NCBI GenBank assembly: GCA_018372435.1
Contig: JAHAJA010000006.1
Span: 138,345-202,344, forward strand
Direction of reading: 5' to 3'
Length of the DNA stretch: 64,000 bases
Source of the DNA: Clostridiales bacterium
Lineage (GTDB): Bacteria; Bacillota; Clostridia; Lachnospirales; Lachnospiraceae
A model generated the notes under the pieces. The model was not told the origin of the DNA. It searched no databases and was given only the letters and a program-made list of their open reading frames with translations. This document shows positions 50,739 to 60,143 of this stretch, piece after piece. The position numbers were made by a program, and so were the translations under genes. Numbering within the stretch: position 1 is the stretch's first letter; the number at the start of each line of letters is the position of its first letter.

Positions 50739-51314
50739 TCATTCCATACTTTCTGCTGAAAAACAAACAGTTACTGCGATAACTAAATCATTACCCTCTA
50801 ATTCTTCTGGATTAAAGTAACTTGTTGTATCGTAACTCATTATACTATTGGAATCTGTATAGACTTTAACGAGGAGTGGAATCTCTTTGTCAAGTTCAAT
50901 AGAGGATTCCGATAACCAAGAGGTACCCTGTGAAGAATTCTTAAACTTATTCAATAAATCGGTTATACTCATTTTCATAGTGGAAATCCCCTTAGAACCT
51001 GACTCCAGTGATATTTGTAATTCGTCATCAATCGTTATACCCATTTTACCAGATGAAGCATTAATATTACCTGACATTGCGCCATGATCTTCCCACTTTT
51101 TATCTTTATTAAGAGTATGGTAAGAAATAATTATGGATTTTACAGTATCATCTAATGTAAAATCAAAAATCTTACTATTATTTTGTGCATTCAATAATTT
51201 CATTATAGATTCTTCATTCTTAGTTAACGTAATAGCAGCAATAGTCATCTTCTTATTGTTTTTATCACATGCTACTAATGTTATCAATACTGTAATAAAT
51301 AAAAATAAACGCAC
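50739..51314 (-). CDS. predicted lipoprotein, start region possibly damaged
   Basis: 191 aa from a GTG at 51312-51314. The start RLFLFITVLITLVACDKN is a lipoprotein signal ending in the lipobox LVAC. The rest (IAAITLTKNEESIMKLLNAQ, ISLESGSKGISTMKMSITDL) has no recognised domain. The best ribosome site (GGAG) serves an ATG 9 bp upstream, which reads ATG AAA TAG and so is out of frame; a small indel may have broken the true start. Exported if made; function unknown. Confidence 0.6.
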   Translation of the reverse strand: MRLFLFITVLITLVACDKNNKKMTIAAITLTKNEESIMKLLNAQNNSKIFDFTLDDTVKSIIISYHTLNKDKKWEDHGAMSGNINASSGKMGITIDDELQISLESGSKGISTMKMSITDLLNKFKNSSQGTSWLSESSIELDKEIPLLVKVYTDSNSIMSYDTTSYFNPEELEGNDLVIAVTVCFSAESME

Positions 51315-51463
51315 TATTTCATTCTAGAATCTCCTATTGATTTTCCTACCAAGATTTAATAAGGGGTTACTTTAATGAAACAAATCATCGGTTAGGTATT
51401 GATGATATGAAATTTCACCTCCATCACATACAAAATATAATCTAATGTATCTAAATAGAATGA

Positions 51464-52672
51464 TTAAAAATAATCCGAAAAATATGGTGATTGCTGTTCA
51501 ATTGCATCTTCTAACATGTCTACAGTTTCAGCACTACAATCAAGGCGACCAATCCGAAAGAGGTAATCAGGACGTTTATATCCTAATAACATGGTAGTCA
51601 TAGTTTGGATATTGATTGAATCTGTGGTTTTTTGAGTAGAATGTGTAACTGTTCCTTTACCATCTTTTGATATGTTTAACATAAAAGTACCTTGATTCCA
51701 TGCAAGTAACGGATCATTTAATGTAAAAGTCCAATTACGTTCAATTGTATCTGGTTTAAATGGGTATTCTTCAATGAATTTTTCGAAATCAACAATTCTG
51801 GCCATAAAATATGGAGAGATAGTTTCTTTAATATCGCCATCTTCTAATAAGAAAGATAAAGGTTCATCTGTAAATGTATTACCAACCACCTTGTTAATCA
51901 TAGAAAAATGTGCTCCAACAAAGTTCCATAAACCAATTCGTGCGTCTTCATTAATGAAAATCATATCTTTTATATGGAATACGTCATCTGAAATCCAATA
52001 GATTACATAGCCATCTGGTTCACCATCTTCGTTATAATATACAGCAGCCATTAAATCATCCGAATCCCATAACCAATATTCATTCCATGCTAATTCATCA
52101 CGAAGTAATGCACCATGTGTTCTGAGAGCAAATCGGTCATAGGCTTCTTTAACTTGTGTGCTATCAGTTGTTACACGACGTACTTCTCCTTTGACCTGAC
52201 GATTCTTTGGTAATTGATAGTCTTGAATCTCGTAGGTTATCTTATCCGATATAATTTCCCAACCTTTTCTTCTGTAATAAGGAATGGAATATGGATAGAG
52301 GTAGGAAATATACTGTTTGCGTTCTCTCATATCAGTTAATGTTTGATATAACAATTTATGCATTAGACCTAGATTGGTATATTCGGGATACGTACCAACC
52401 CCAGTAAGTCCTCCCATATTATACGTATGGTTGAATATACGGACTTTCATTGGATATACCGCTACTTGTGATATTAAGTTGTCACCATCAAACCAGCCTA
52501 ATACATCTGCTTTTTTTAAGGTAGGTGATTTTGCCCTAATCATCTCTTTTTCTTCCCAACCAATTTGATGTAATTCATTGTCTGTAACTTGGAATACATA
52601 ACGTAATAATTGATTGTATTGTTCCAGATATTCTATACCTACACTTTTAAGTTTTAATCGTTTCTTATCCAT
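51464..52672 (-). CDS. Eis-like GNAT acetyltransferase with SCP2-type C-terminus
   Basis: 402 aa, the Eis family length. The first GNAT unit holds ADVLGWFDGDNLISQVAVYP, GGLTGVGTYPEYTNLGLMHK (acetyl-CoA loop, near YTNLGL) and YLYPYSIPYYRRKGWEII. A second GNAT unit follows, and the last 100 residues (DPLLAWNQGTFMLNISKDGK, MTTMLLGYKRPDYLFRIGRL) form the SCP2-like domain. Eis enzymes acetylate aminoglycosides at several amines, or protein lysines. AAAGGATT precedes the ATG. It follows the ANT(6)-type gene by 22 bp, so both are likely co-transcribed. Confidence 0.88.
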   Translation of the reverse strand: MDKKRLKLKSVGIEYLEQYNQLLRYVFQVTDNELHQIGWEEKEMIRAKSPTLKKADVLGWFDGDNLISQVAVYPMKVRIFNHTYNMGGLTGVGTYPEYTNLGLMHKLLYQTLTDMRERKQYISYLYPYSIPYYRRKGWEIISDKITYEIQDYQLPKNRQVKGEVRRVTTDSTQVKEAYDRFALRTHGALLRDELAWNEYWLWDSDDLMAAVYYNEDGEPDGYVIYWISDDVFHIKDMIFINEDARIGLWNFVGAHFSMINKVVGNTFTDEPLSFLLEDGDIKETISPYFMARIVDFEKFIEEYPFKPDTIERNWTFTLNDPLLAWNQGTFMLNISKDGKGTVTHSTQKTTDSINIQTMTTMLLGYKRPDYLFRIGRLDCSAETVDMLEDAIEQQSPYFSDYF

Positions 52673-52694
52673 GATTGAATCCTTTCTAATACTT

Positions 52695-53585
52695 TTAAAT
52701 AAATGATGGAATTTCTAACGCATCTTTTGATAAATTATGAACAACTTGTAGAAATTTCATACCAGCATCAGCTTCTATTTGATTATAAGTAAATCCAAGT
52801 GAAGTAGCTACTTCATTAGCAACCTCGTTGAATAAATCACACATTGTAAATACAGAATCCCAAAGATTATTAATTTTATAATCTGAATAGGTTTCAAAAT
52901 ATCGATTATATAATTCTTGAGATAGATAACGGTTCATATATTTACCTGATTTTCCAATACTACATGAAAAATCTGTTTCTATCCCAATCTTCCAAGATAA
53001 TAGAGTAACTAAATGTGGTCGTATTACGGAGTTTAACATGTCCATTACATATGGAACTTCCTCTCTCCAAAGGCCTTTCGCAACATTATTCAAACACCAC
53101 CAAAAGTCATTGCTTTCACATAAGAAGTCATTCTCATTTGGTCTTTTTACGTGATAATCAATATCTGTAGATTCAGGCATGTGAGGAAGTATATGATCTT
53201 TGTCTAAGAGTATTTGACACAACTTATCATTTAGTATGTCCTTTTTCGCATATGGTATGGAATTCACATGTAAGTCTATTCTATTACCATCCTTGAATAT
53301 GACAAGCCAACCATATGTATCCTCTAAGTGACATTCTTCCCCCAGTAAATTATCCATCATCTCCGGTTTTTGCATATAGAGAGGCTCACCAAACTTATTG
53401 ATCCAACCATTCTCTTCATAGAATGCTTTGGTATCTGTTACCACATATACAATATCATAATCTTGAAAGATATCTTTTGGGGCGTTTGGATTTGTTCTTG
53501 ATCCATTCATATAAACAGCACGTATTCTGTCGTCATTGTTAGCAATGTCTAGTATCAGTTTATACATCTCTGTTTGTGTCCGCAT
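52695..53585 (-). CDS. aminoglycoside 6-adenylyltransferase-type nucleotidyltransferase, ANT(6)
   Basis: 296 aa from ATG 53583-53585, preceded by ATAGGAGGA. The family motifs are plain: RAVYMNGSRTNPNAPKDIFQ (G-S) with DYDIVYVVTD (D-x-D/E), EECHLEDTYGWLVIFKDGNR, IDLHVNS (third Asp), WWCLNNVAKGLWREEVPYVM and LLSWKIGIETDFSCSIGKSG. ANT(6) enzymes adenylylate streptomycin at O-6. It is likely in one transcript with the Eis-like gene. A strong promoter and folded leader lie upstream (53608-53739). The chromosomal copy may have another physiological substrate. Confidence 0.9.
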   Translation of the reverse strand: MRTQTEMYKLILDIANNDDRIRAVYMNGSRTNPNAPKDIFQDYDIVYVVTDTKAFYEENGWINKFGEPLYMQKPEMMDNLLGEECHLEDTYGWLVIFKDGNRIDLHVNSIPYAKKDILNDKLCQILLDKDHILPHMPESTDIDYHVKRPNENDFLCESNDFWWCLNNVAKGLWREEVPYVMDMLNSVIRPHLVTLLSWKIGIETDFSCSIGKSGKYMNRYLSQELYNRYFETYSDYKINNLWDSVFTMCDLFNEVANEVATSLGFTYNQIEADAGMKFLQVVHNLSKDALEIPSFI

Positions 53586-53607
53586 AATAGTTCCTCCTAT
53601 TAAAAGA

Positions 53608-53739
53608 ACTTGCTTAAAAGCAAGTCCTGAATGTACATTATTTACAAAAGGTTTTGAATACACAAAAAGAGATTCTTTTTGTAAGAAAATCGAAGCTTTT
53701 ACTGTCTTCTATTATACTATTCTTAATCTAATTGGTCAA
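53608..53739 (-). promoter_or_regulatory. promoter and structured leader of the ANT(6)-type gene
   Basis: TTGACC (53734-53739), 17-bp spacer, TATAAT (53711-53716) on minus give a start near 53704. The 120-nt leader contains ACAAAAAGA/TCTTTTTGT (about 53660-53680) and, right before the ribosome site, ACTTGCTT/AAGCAAGT (53608-53625) followed by TCTTTT. These could be attenuating hairpins. Confidence 0.6.
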
Positions 53740-53766
53740 ATGCTACCTAGGCAATTTATAAATCAA

Positions 53767-54066
53767 TCATTTCTTATCCCAAGCAAAGTCAATTGGAGTA
53801 AAAGCATGTTTACCTTTTAATATAGCTTTGTATTCCTTAAGGCAATATTCCCCACATTGTTCAATATATCTCTCAGCAAAGTCTTCTGTAAAATGTTTTG
53901 GTTTTTCTATTATATGCTCTATAAAATCAGACTGCATGTTTGCTAAAAAAGATTCCAAATCAAAAGGACAGATTTGATTTATATACTCTTCTTTGAAGTT
54001 TTTTGTAGGGTGTTTTATCGGCACTAATTGTTTGCAGATAGCAAGATGCATAATTCTTGAAGCCAT
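53767..54066 (-). CDS. hypothetical 99-aa protein
   Basis: ATG 54064-54066 follows ATGGAGGA. The start MASRIMHLAICKQL resembles the N-terminus of a group of larger clostridial proteins with a zinc-dependent phospholipase-like fold, while the rest (FEDFAERYIEQCGEYCLKEY-like helix, GKHAFTPIDFAWDKK) is helical. At 99 residues it may be an internally deleted remnant. No signal peptide. Function unknown; the resemblance is weak. Confidence 0.5.
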   Translation of the reverse strand: MASRIMHLAICKQLVPIKHPTKNFKEEYINQICPFDLESFLANMQSDFIEHIIEKPKHFTEDFAERYIEQCGEYCLKEYKAILKGKHAFTPIDFAWDKK

Positions 54067-54106
54067 TGTAATCCTCCATCTTCTATATGTATCTCTAACT
54101 CTTACG

Positions 54107-55135
54107 CTAAAAAAGCTCGTCTAGTACAAGACTAACAGTATCATAGTAGTTTTCTGTGTACTGATCGTGTTGTAACGTATATCCAGCATCATCAAGTAAA
54201 GGTGCCATGTTAGTTCGGTCCGTTATAATTGCCTTAGCATCATTTGCAACACTGCTCCAAGCATCTGCTAAATCCTGTAATACCGTAATCATATCTTTAT
54301 TATCCGATAACCAAGTTTTTGTCGCTTCCCTTATTGTATCCATATCTGTCAGCTGTACATAATCTTCTAACCAATCTAACAACTTACCTGCAGCCTTCAC
54401 GCTTTTAAGAGAACATCCGGCTGAACCCGGTGCAACATTATAGATATCTGTTAATAATGCGTTCCATGCTTCCATATCCGGCCCTGAGCTGATCATTGAC
54501 TTTGTGTAAGCTCGTTCTACAGGTGTAACATCACCATCTTTTAAACTTAAGGAAGGATTAAATGTTATACTATCCTTGTCGTATGTAACTGATACTTGTG
54601 ACGAAGGAACAATATCACTAGGATTACATTGTAAAAGTATCGGTTTTGTAGTAGATAATATATCTTCTGTAGGTACTAAATCTCCCATATTGTTTAGTTC
54701 AACTGTTGATACAGATATTTGTGTATCAACATATTTAGGAAGAATTAGGTACCACTCGTTGCCATCTAATTTTACTTGTTCTAGATCTTCTGATGAATCT
54801 AAGGATAGTTTCATATTATTTGAGCTAATAAGTTCCTTTGCATTTTCCTTTGCTTGTGTTTGCGAATAACCTAGATAATAGATAGCGCATAATGTGGTAT
54901 CGTTTTTATCTGCAATCGTATAATATGTATTTATTGTATTAGTGGTTTGAGTCGTTTCTGAGTCTGACACTATTGATTTGTCTGTTGTTGATGCTTGTGA
55001 GGATGAAGTAGCGTTATCCGTTGTTATCACGGTTTGTTTGTTATTACAAGAAGTAATTGCAAATGCTATCGCACAGATTCCAAGTATAGTTATAATCTTT
55101 ACTCCTATATATTTTCTAGTAAGATACATTTTCAT
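54107..55135 (-). CDS. predicted lipoprotein of unknown function
   Basis: 342 aa. Residues 1-30 form a signal peptide (KYIGVKIITILGICAIAFAI) with lipobox ITSC, so it is lipid-anchored outside. A Ser/Thr-rich linker (residues 32-70) is followed by a globular part (YYTIADKNDTTLCAIYYLGY, EWYLILPKYVDTQISVSTVE) and a helical end (TWLSDNKDMITVLQDLADAW). No family is recognised. AAGGAGAC precedes the ATG. It lies 40 bp upstream of the 99-aa gene and may share its transcript. Confidence 0.75.
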   Translation of the reverse strand: MKMYLTRKYIGVKIITILGICAIAFAITSCNNKQTVITTDNATSSSQASTTDKSIVSDSETTQTTNTINTYYTIADKNDTTLCAIYYLGYSQTQAKENAKELISSNNMKLSLDSSEDLEQVKLDGNEWYLILPKYVDTQISVSTVELNNMGDLVPTEDILSTTKPILLQCNPSDIVPSSQVSVTYDKDSITFNPSLSLKDGDVTPVERAYTKSMISSGPDMEAWNALLTDIYNVAPGSAGCSLKSVKAAGKLLDWLEDYVQLTDMDTIREATKTWLSDNKDMITVLQDLADAWSSVANDAKAIITDRTNMAPLLDDAGYTLQHDQYTENYYDTVSLVLDELF

Positions 55136-55197
55136 AAAGTTGTCTCCTTAATTTTTGGCTATAAAGGACACGGTCCCGAATAGTTATTATGTAATAT

Positions 55198-55599
55198 CTA
55201 TATTCTATTTTCTACTTTCACGTGATTAATAATTACAATTATAATTGTACCAATTGCATAGCAGAGAATGTCTTTCATATCAAATGTTGCCCCTAACACA
55301 ATCCTTAGAAGCTTAGAATTCATGAAGTCTAATATGCTGGCAAATTCAAAGTATTGTAAGATTTCTATAATTGTAGCAAATGCAAATAATAGATACGGTA
55401 AATACGGACAGCGTTCCGGAGTAATCACTCGAATAAGTGTATAAAGAACCCCCATTACAAGAATGTCTCCTACGTACGGCCGTATAAATGAATCATGTAC
55501 ATAAACTGCTATTAGCACCTCTATAATCATTAAGGTTATAAATATTATCAGATAATACAATCGCTTTGTTACCGTACTATTATATGCATCTCTACTCAT
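55198..55599 (-). CDS. DUF2809 membrane protein
   Basis: 133 aa, four membrane helices (YYLIIFITLMIIEVLIAVYV, GDILVMGVLYTLIRVI, LPYLLFAFATIIEILQYFEF, KDILCYAIGTIIIVIINHV). The segments FIRPYVGDILVMGVLY, EILQYFEF and GATFDMKDILCYAIG are the DUF2809/VanZ-like marks. Function is unknown. CTAGGTGGTGA precedes the ATG. Single gene. Confidence 0.88.
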   Translation of the reverse strand: MSRDAYNSTVTKRLYYLIIFITLMIIEVLIAVYVHDSFIRPYVGDILVMGVLYTLIRVITPERCPYLPYLLFAFATIIEILQYFEFASILDFMNSKLLRIVLGATFDMKDILCYAIGTIIIVIINHVKVENRI

Positions 55600-55668
55600 T
55601 ATTCACCACCTAGAATTTATTGATATATACGTTTAAATAAATAATCATACATACGTATTCATATTTTG

Positions 55669-56532
55669 TTAAAGTAACAAACTAAATGTTCCTACAACGA
55701 TACATACCAAACCAATCATTGCTTTTCTCGTTAACTTTTCATGAAATATGAAATAAGAAAAAGCGATCGTTATGAGTAAACTTAGTTTATCAATTGGGAC
55801 CACAATGCTTGCTTCACCTGTTTGTAATGCACGGTAATAACAAAGCCAAGAAGCTCCTGTTGCAAAACCAGAAAGGATCAGAAATAACCAACTCTTACTA
55901 TCGATATCCTTGATTGTATTTTGTCTTTTTGTAATAAATACTACAAGCCATGCCATTATTAATACTACAACTGTTCTTATAGCTGTTCCAAGGGTAGAAT
56001 CTATTCCTTCGATCCCTATCTTACCTAATATCGAGGTTAAACTAGCAAAAATGGCAGAAGCAAAGGCATAAAACATCCAGCTACACTTTTTGGTTTGTAA
56101 CTTAGTGGTTAATGTTTTCCTTTGAATCATTAGATAGGTTCCAACACCAATCGCTGCTATTGCGAAACATTTTATTAACGAAAAACCTTCACCAAGGAAA
56201 ATTCCTGCTAATATCATTGTAATTATAGTACTTGATTTATCAATTGGCGTTACTTTATTAATATCACCGATTTGAAGTGCACGAAAGTAACATAACCATG
56301 AGGCCCCTGTTGATAAACCTGACAAGACTAGAAAAGTCCATGTCTTACTAGTTAGATTTCCTATATCAGAATAACTTCCTGATATGAATACCATAATCCA
56401 AGAAAACAACAAAACAACAATTGTTCTTAAAGCTGTAGCAACATTAGAATCTGTATTCTTGATACCGACCTTTGCTAATATAGCAGTAAGTCCAGCAAAC
56501 AAGGCTGAACCAAATGCAAATAAAATCCACAT
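55669..56532 (-). CDS. EamA-family (DMT) transporter
   Basis: 287 aa from ATG 56530-56532, 6 nt after AAGGA. Ten membrane helices arranged as two homologous EamA halves; the repeat is obvious from GLSTGASWLCYFRALQIGD in the first and GFATGASWLCYYRALQTGE in the second half, and from VTPIDKSSTIIT versus VVPIDKLSLLIT. Such transporters export amino acids, nucleosides or other metabolites. The substrate is unknown. Likely monocistronic. Confidence 0.92.
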   Translation of the reverse strand: MWILFAFGSALFAGLTAILAKVGIKNTDSNVATALRTIVVLLFSWIMVFISGSYSDIGNLTSKTWTFLVLSGLSTGASWLCYFRALQIGDINKVTPIDKSSTIITMILAGIFLGEGFSLIKCFAIAAIGVGTYLMIQRKTLTTKLQTKKCSWMFYAFASAIFASLTSILGKIGIEGIDSTLGTAIRTVVVLIMAWLVVFITKRQNTIKDIDSKSWLFLILSGFATGASWLCYYRALQTGEASIVVPIDKLSLLITIAFSYFIFHEKLTRKAMIGLVCIVVGTFSLLL

Positions 56533-56603
56533 ATTCATTCCTTCTTATCTATTAAACTTATCTATTAATATTATTCAAAGTCTTGTTTTACAATGTATAC
56601 ATA

Positions 56604-56645
56604 ATCTAAGGGAGGCAACTTCCTTACAAAGTTCCTCCCTTAGAT
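56604..56645 (-). terminator. terminator hairpin after rubredoxin
   Basis: ATCTAAGGGAGG / CCTCCCTTAGAT with inner AACTT/AAGTT pairs, starting 12 bp after the rubredoxin stop. Confidence 0.7.
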
Positions 56646-56657
56646 CGTAATATTTAA

Positions 56658-56819
56658 TTACTCACATTCTTCAAATTCATCTTTTCCAACACTACATAGT
56701 GGGCAAAGCCAATCATCAGAAATATCTTCAAATGCTGTTCCTGGTTCTACACCGTTATCTGGATCACCAACTTCTGGATCATATATGTATCCACAAACGA
56801 TACAAACATATTTTTTCAT
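56658..56819 (-). CDS. rubredoxin
   Basis: 53 aa, the classic rubredoxin length. The two CxxC pairs that hold one iron are in KYVCIVCGYIYDPEVGDPDN and DDWLCPLCSVGKDEF, with the aromatic core residues Tyr, Tyr, Phe and Trp in their usual places. It carries single electrons, often to oxygen- or peroxide-reducing enzymes (rubrerythrin, desulfoferrodoxin) in anaerobes. AAAGGAG precedes the ATG at 56817-56819. Monocistronic with its own terminator. Confidence 0.95.
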   Translation of the reverse strand: MKKYVCIVCGYIYDPEVGDPDNGVEPGTAFEDISDDWLCPLCSVGKDEFEECE

Positions 56820-57032
56820 AGTATGCTCCTTTGCAATTTATTTATTTTTATTTTTTACAACTACACTTAATAATATACAACATTTGAAGAAATTTTTCTA
56901 CTATAATTTTAATTTAATGAAAACCCTATAAACAACAGTTCTATATTCGTTAATTCCAAGTACCGTTTCATACAAATTACGCATAATTTCGTTGTATCAC
57001 TATTTATTTACTAATAATTTTTAAGATAGAGT

Positions 57033-57917
57033 TTAAAAGAAAAGATTGAATAACCCAAGAACAAAACCAATAATCGCTCCAAGATTTACTATCATTCCAA
57101 GTTCATTCTTCATAACAGACATAATAAGATCTTCTAACTCTTCCACAGCCATATTATTGATTTTTTCTTCAACAATTCCTTGGATATCGAATGTATCTAC
57201 AATATCAGATACATGTTCCTCTATCATGCTATTATATAGTTGGTTTATAATGCTTTCTACTTTCGTAGTATCGATACCACCTATAATTGAATTAATAGAT
57301 TTCGTTTCCATGGTATCAATTTCGTTTGATATATATTCTCTAATCTTATTCTTGCCACCTTCCCTTACATAACTATCTACCTTATTACCTATTGGAGTAG
57401 CTAGAGATGCAATAAGATCTTCATTAATAAACATGGCTAACATACCACCCTTTTGTTTTAACGCAGCGGCACCTTCGGTGGCAATGATATTACCAACGTT
57501 CATAGACAAGAAACCAGTTGCAATCTTATCCGTAACACCTTCGATTAATAAATCTTTTTTATCTTCATAGGAATCTTGTCCGAATACAGATAATCCAATT
57601 TCTTCAATAGTACGTTCATTAAGAGTATCATTGATTCTTATTACAATGCTATCAGTAATGGTTCGTCTCATACGATCCGAGGTAAGTACCTTAGTGAGTT
57701 CATCCTTACTTAACAACGCATTGCCTACCGCTTGACCCAGAGCATGTGCTAATGCTGGCTTTCTCTTGGGTATAATGCCTGGTGTGAACGGTAACGTATA
57801 TTTTCCGATTTTAATAGGTTTCAATGGGCGAAATAGCATCTTAACAGCAATATAATTGGTAAAATATCCGATAACCCCTCCAATAATTGGTCCTGCTAAT
57901 ACATTAATAATTTCCAT
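57033..57917 (-). CDS. DUF445 family membrane protein
   Basis: 294 aa. N-terminal helix VLAGPIIGGVIGYFTNYIAV and the following KMLFRPLKPIKIGKYTLPFT, FTPGIIPKRKPALAHALGQ are the DUF445 signature; a C-terminal helix (LGAIIGFVLGLFNLFF) closes it, with a long helical middle rich in Asp/Glu. Related YheB-type proteins are found in spore formers. Localised to the membrane, function unknown. AGAGGAA precedes the ATG. Single gene. Confidence 0.9.
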   Translation of the reverse strand: MEIINVLAGPIIGGVIGYFTNYIAVKMLFRPLKPIKIGKYTLPFTPGIIPKRKPALAHALGQAVGNALLSKDELTKVLTSDRMRRTITDSIVIRINDTLNERTIEEIGLSVFGQDSYEDKKDLLIEGVTDKIATGFLSMNVGNIIATEGAAALKQKGGMLAMFINEDLIASLATPIGNKVDSYVREGGKNKIREYISNEIDTMETKSINSIIGGIDTTKVESIINQLYNSMIEEHVSDIVDTFDIQGIVEEKINNMAVEELEDLIMSVMKNELGMIVNLGAIIGFVLGLFNLFF

Positions 57918-58028
57918 AACAATTCCTCTTTCTGTAAGTCATATTTTGCTTATAGAAGTATACACTATAATTGCTATGGATTCAACCAAATACTTTACGA
58001 CAGGTGGTAAAGTTGTTCGAGAGATTCG

Positions 58029-59417
58029 TTATATACAACTTAATGTAAACCAAAACTCACTTCCATTCGATTTACGACTGCGGCAATAGATTTCGCCATC
58101 ATGCTGATTTATTATGTATTTGCAGATGGATAACCCTAATCCTGAACCAGGTACATTGGAACTACGAGATTTCTCCGCACGGTAGAACTTATCAAATACA
58201 TAAGGAATATCTTCAGCACTAATACCAATGCCATTATCTATGATATGGATGCTTAATATACCCTTTTCTCGTTTTGTTATTAACTGTATAAAACCATGAG
58301 TCGAGTCCATATATTTCATACTATTTTCTATAAGATTATACAATACTTCTGTTATTCGCTTTTGATCAATTGATATAATAAAATCCTCTTCAGGGTAGGT
58401 ACATTCAAACTGAATATTACGTTGTTCAATATAGATTCGTAATTCTCTGGTTATCTCCTTGATGTAACTTTGAAAATATACTTCTTTCCTTTGAATATCC
58501 ATCTGGTTTAGTTGCGTATTCGAATATTCTAATAACTCGGTTATCATGCCTTCAAGAAGGTTTGTCTTATTTATAATAATAGATAAAAATTCCTGACGTT
58601 CTATATCTGTTGATGCAATACCATCACGAATTCCTTCGCTATATGCTTTAATTGTTGAGATTGGAGTACGTAAATCATGGGATATACAAGAGATTAATTC
58701 TTGTTGAGATTTTCGAATTGCTTGTTCACTTATCTGTTTCGCTTTTAGTTCATCACGCATTAATTCAAAGGAATAGGTTAAATCTCCAATCTCATTGGCT
58801 TGTAATTTATTATCATATACACGAAGTACCTCTATATCATAATTTCCTGCAATAATTGCTTGCGAAGAAGAAGAAATCCTTTGAAGAGGTTTTAATATAC
58901 GTAGGTTACAATATATGGATCGTAGAATTAATATGATGATACTTAAGATTATTCCAATACCTATTGGTAAGAAACTTAACACCTCATTTCTTGCATACAA
59001 ATCAGATACAACATGACTTCTTTGTAATAGATATACAACAAAACCTACACAAGCATTATTATTATTCAGCACTAGGGAGCATTTTTGATACCCCGGATAT
59101 TGTTTTGCAAAACTTTGATCCATCTGAAGCATCTCATCAACGACTATCGTATCGTCTTTTTCCTGTTTGAATTCTGATGTAGCGAATAATACCTTACCTG
59201 ATGTATCAAACACTATATAAGGATATTCGCTTTCTGGATAGATTCCTCGTTCAATTTGTTCACGTTCTTTTTCAAGCTTAACTCTTGCATTATTAATAAA
59301 TATAGTAAAATCAAGGTGTTTATAGTTATATAAGCTGATTAAAAAACCAGCCGCTAGAATTAATATAATCATTAGTGAGGTAATCTGATTCCATCTTTTA
59401 ATCTTATTATTTATCAT
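58029..59417 (-). CDS. sensor histidine kinase
   Basis: 462 aa from ATG 59415-59417, preceded by CAGGAAGG. Membrane helices at about residues 12-31 and 149-167 bracket a 115-residue outside sensor domain. Then HAMP, the dimerisation helix with phospho-acceptor His247 (SCISHDLRTPISTIKAYSEG), and the ATPase: NLIENSMKYMD (N box), IIDNGIGISAEDI (G1), FDKFYRAEKS (F) and PGSGLGLSICKYII (G2). It phosphorylates the response regulator encoded 23 bp upstream. Last gene of the operon. Confidence 0.95.
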   Translation of the reverse strand: MINNKIKRWNQITSLMIILILAAGFLISLYNYKHLDFTIFINNARVKLEKEREQIERGIYPESEYPYIVFDTSGKVLFATSEFKQEKDDTIVVDEMLQMDQSFAKQYPGYQKCSLVLNNNNACVGFVVYLLQRSHVVSDLYARNEVLSFLPIGIGIILSIIILILRSIYCNLRILKPLQRISSSSQAIIAGNYDIEVLRVYDNKLQANEIGDLTYSFELMRDELKAKQISEQAIRKSQQELISCISHDLRTPISTIKAYSEGIRDGIASTDIERQEFLSIIINKTNLLEGMITELLEYSNTQLNQMDIQRKEVYFQSYIKEITRELRIYIEQRNIQFECTYPEEDFIISIDQKRITEVLYNLIENSMKYMDSTHGFIQLITKREKGILSIHIIDNGIGISAEDIPYVFDKFYRAEKSRSSNVPGSGLGLSICKYIINQHDGEIYCRSRKSNGSEFWFTLSCI

Positions 59418-59440
59418 AAACACCTTCCTGAAGATATGTA

Positions 59441-60133
59441 CTATTGAGCAAAGAATTTGTATCCTGCGCCCCAAACCGTCTTTATATAATCTAGACTGTA
59501 TACATCTAATTTATATCGAATTCTATTAACATATACAGTAACACTGTTATCGTCGCTACATTCGTTATATCCCCAAACAGCTTCATAGATTTGATCTTTT
59601 GAAAAAACTTGATTAGGGCTAGAAGCTAGATAATATAGAATATCAAATTCTTTTGTTGTAAGCGTTAGTTCTTCCCCCTTGGCAGTTGCTGTGTAGGATG
59701 CTTTATTCAGAATTAAGTCCCTCACTATGATTTGATTGGCATTCACAGAACCTGAATTACAGGTTAACTTCTCATAACGCCTTATCTGCGCCTTCACTCG
59801 TGCTACTACTTCAATCGGACTAAATGGTTTCGTTACATAATCATCCGCACCAATTCCTAATGCAATTACTTTATCCATCTCCCCGTTCTTAGCTGATAAC
59901 ATAATAATGGATGCATCAGAATCTGTCCTGATTTCCTTGCATACTTCTATTCCATCCATAAGAGGTAACATAATGTCTAATAATACTACACTAGGATTAC
60001 ATCGATGAAATGCTTCTAAGCCAGCTTTGCCGTCATTGGTAATCTCTACTTGAAAACCTTCTACTTTCAAGTAAGCTGCAACAATATTAGCTAATTCTTT
60101 CTCATCATCGACTATTAGAATTGTGTGTATCAT
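59441..60133 (-). CDS. OmpR-family response regulator
   Basis: 230 aa from ATG 60131-60133, preceded by AAAGGAG. Receiver domain: acidic pair in LIVDDEKE, phospho-acceptor Asp53 in VVLLDIMLPLMDG, Thr/Ser in IIMLSAKNG and Lys in DDYVTKPFSP. The C-terminal winged helix ends with DNSVTVYVNRIRYKLD and KTVWGAGYKF. It is activated by the neighbouring kinase and probably regulates the ABC transporter genes of the same operon. Confidence 0.95.
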   Translation of the reverse strand: MIHTILIVDDEKELANIVAAYLKVEGFQVEITNDGKAGLEAFHRCNPSVVLLDIMLPLMDGIEVCKEIRTDSDASIIMLSAKNGEMDKVIALGIGADDYVTKPFSPIEVVARVKAQIRRYEKLTCNSGSVNANQIIVRDLILNKASYTATAKGEELTLTTKEFDILYYLASSPNQVFSKDQIYEAVWGYNECSDDNSVTVYVNRIRYKLDVYSLDYIKTVWGAGYKFFAQ

Positions 60134-60143
60134 AACCACTCCT

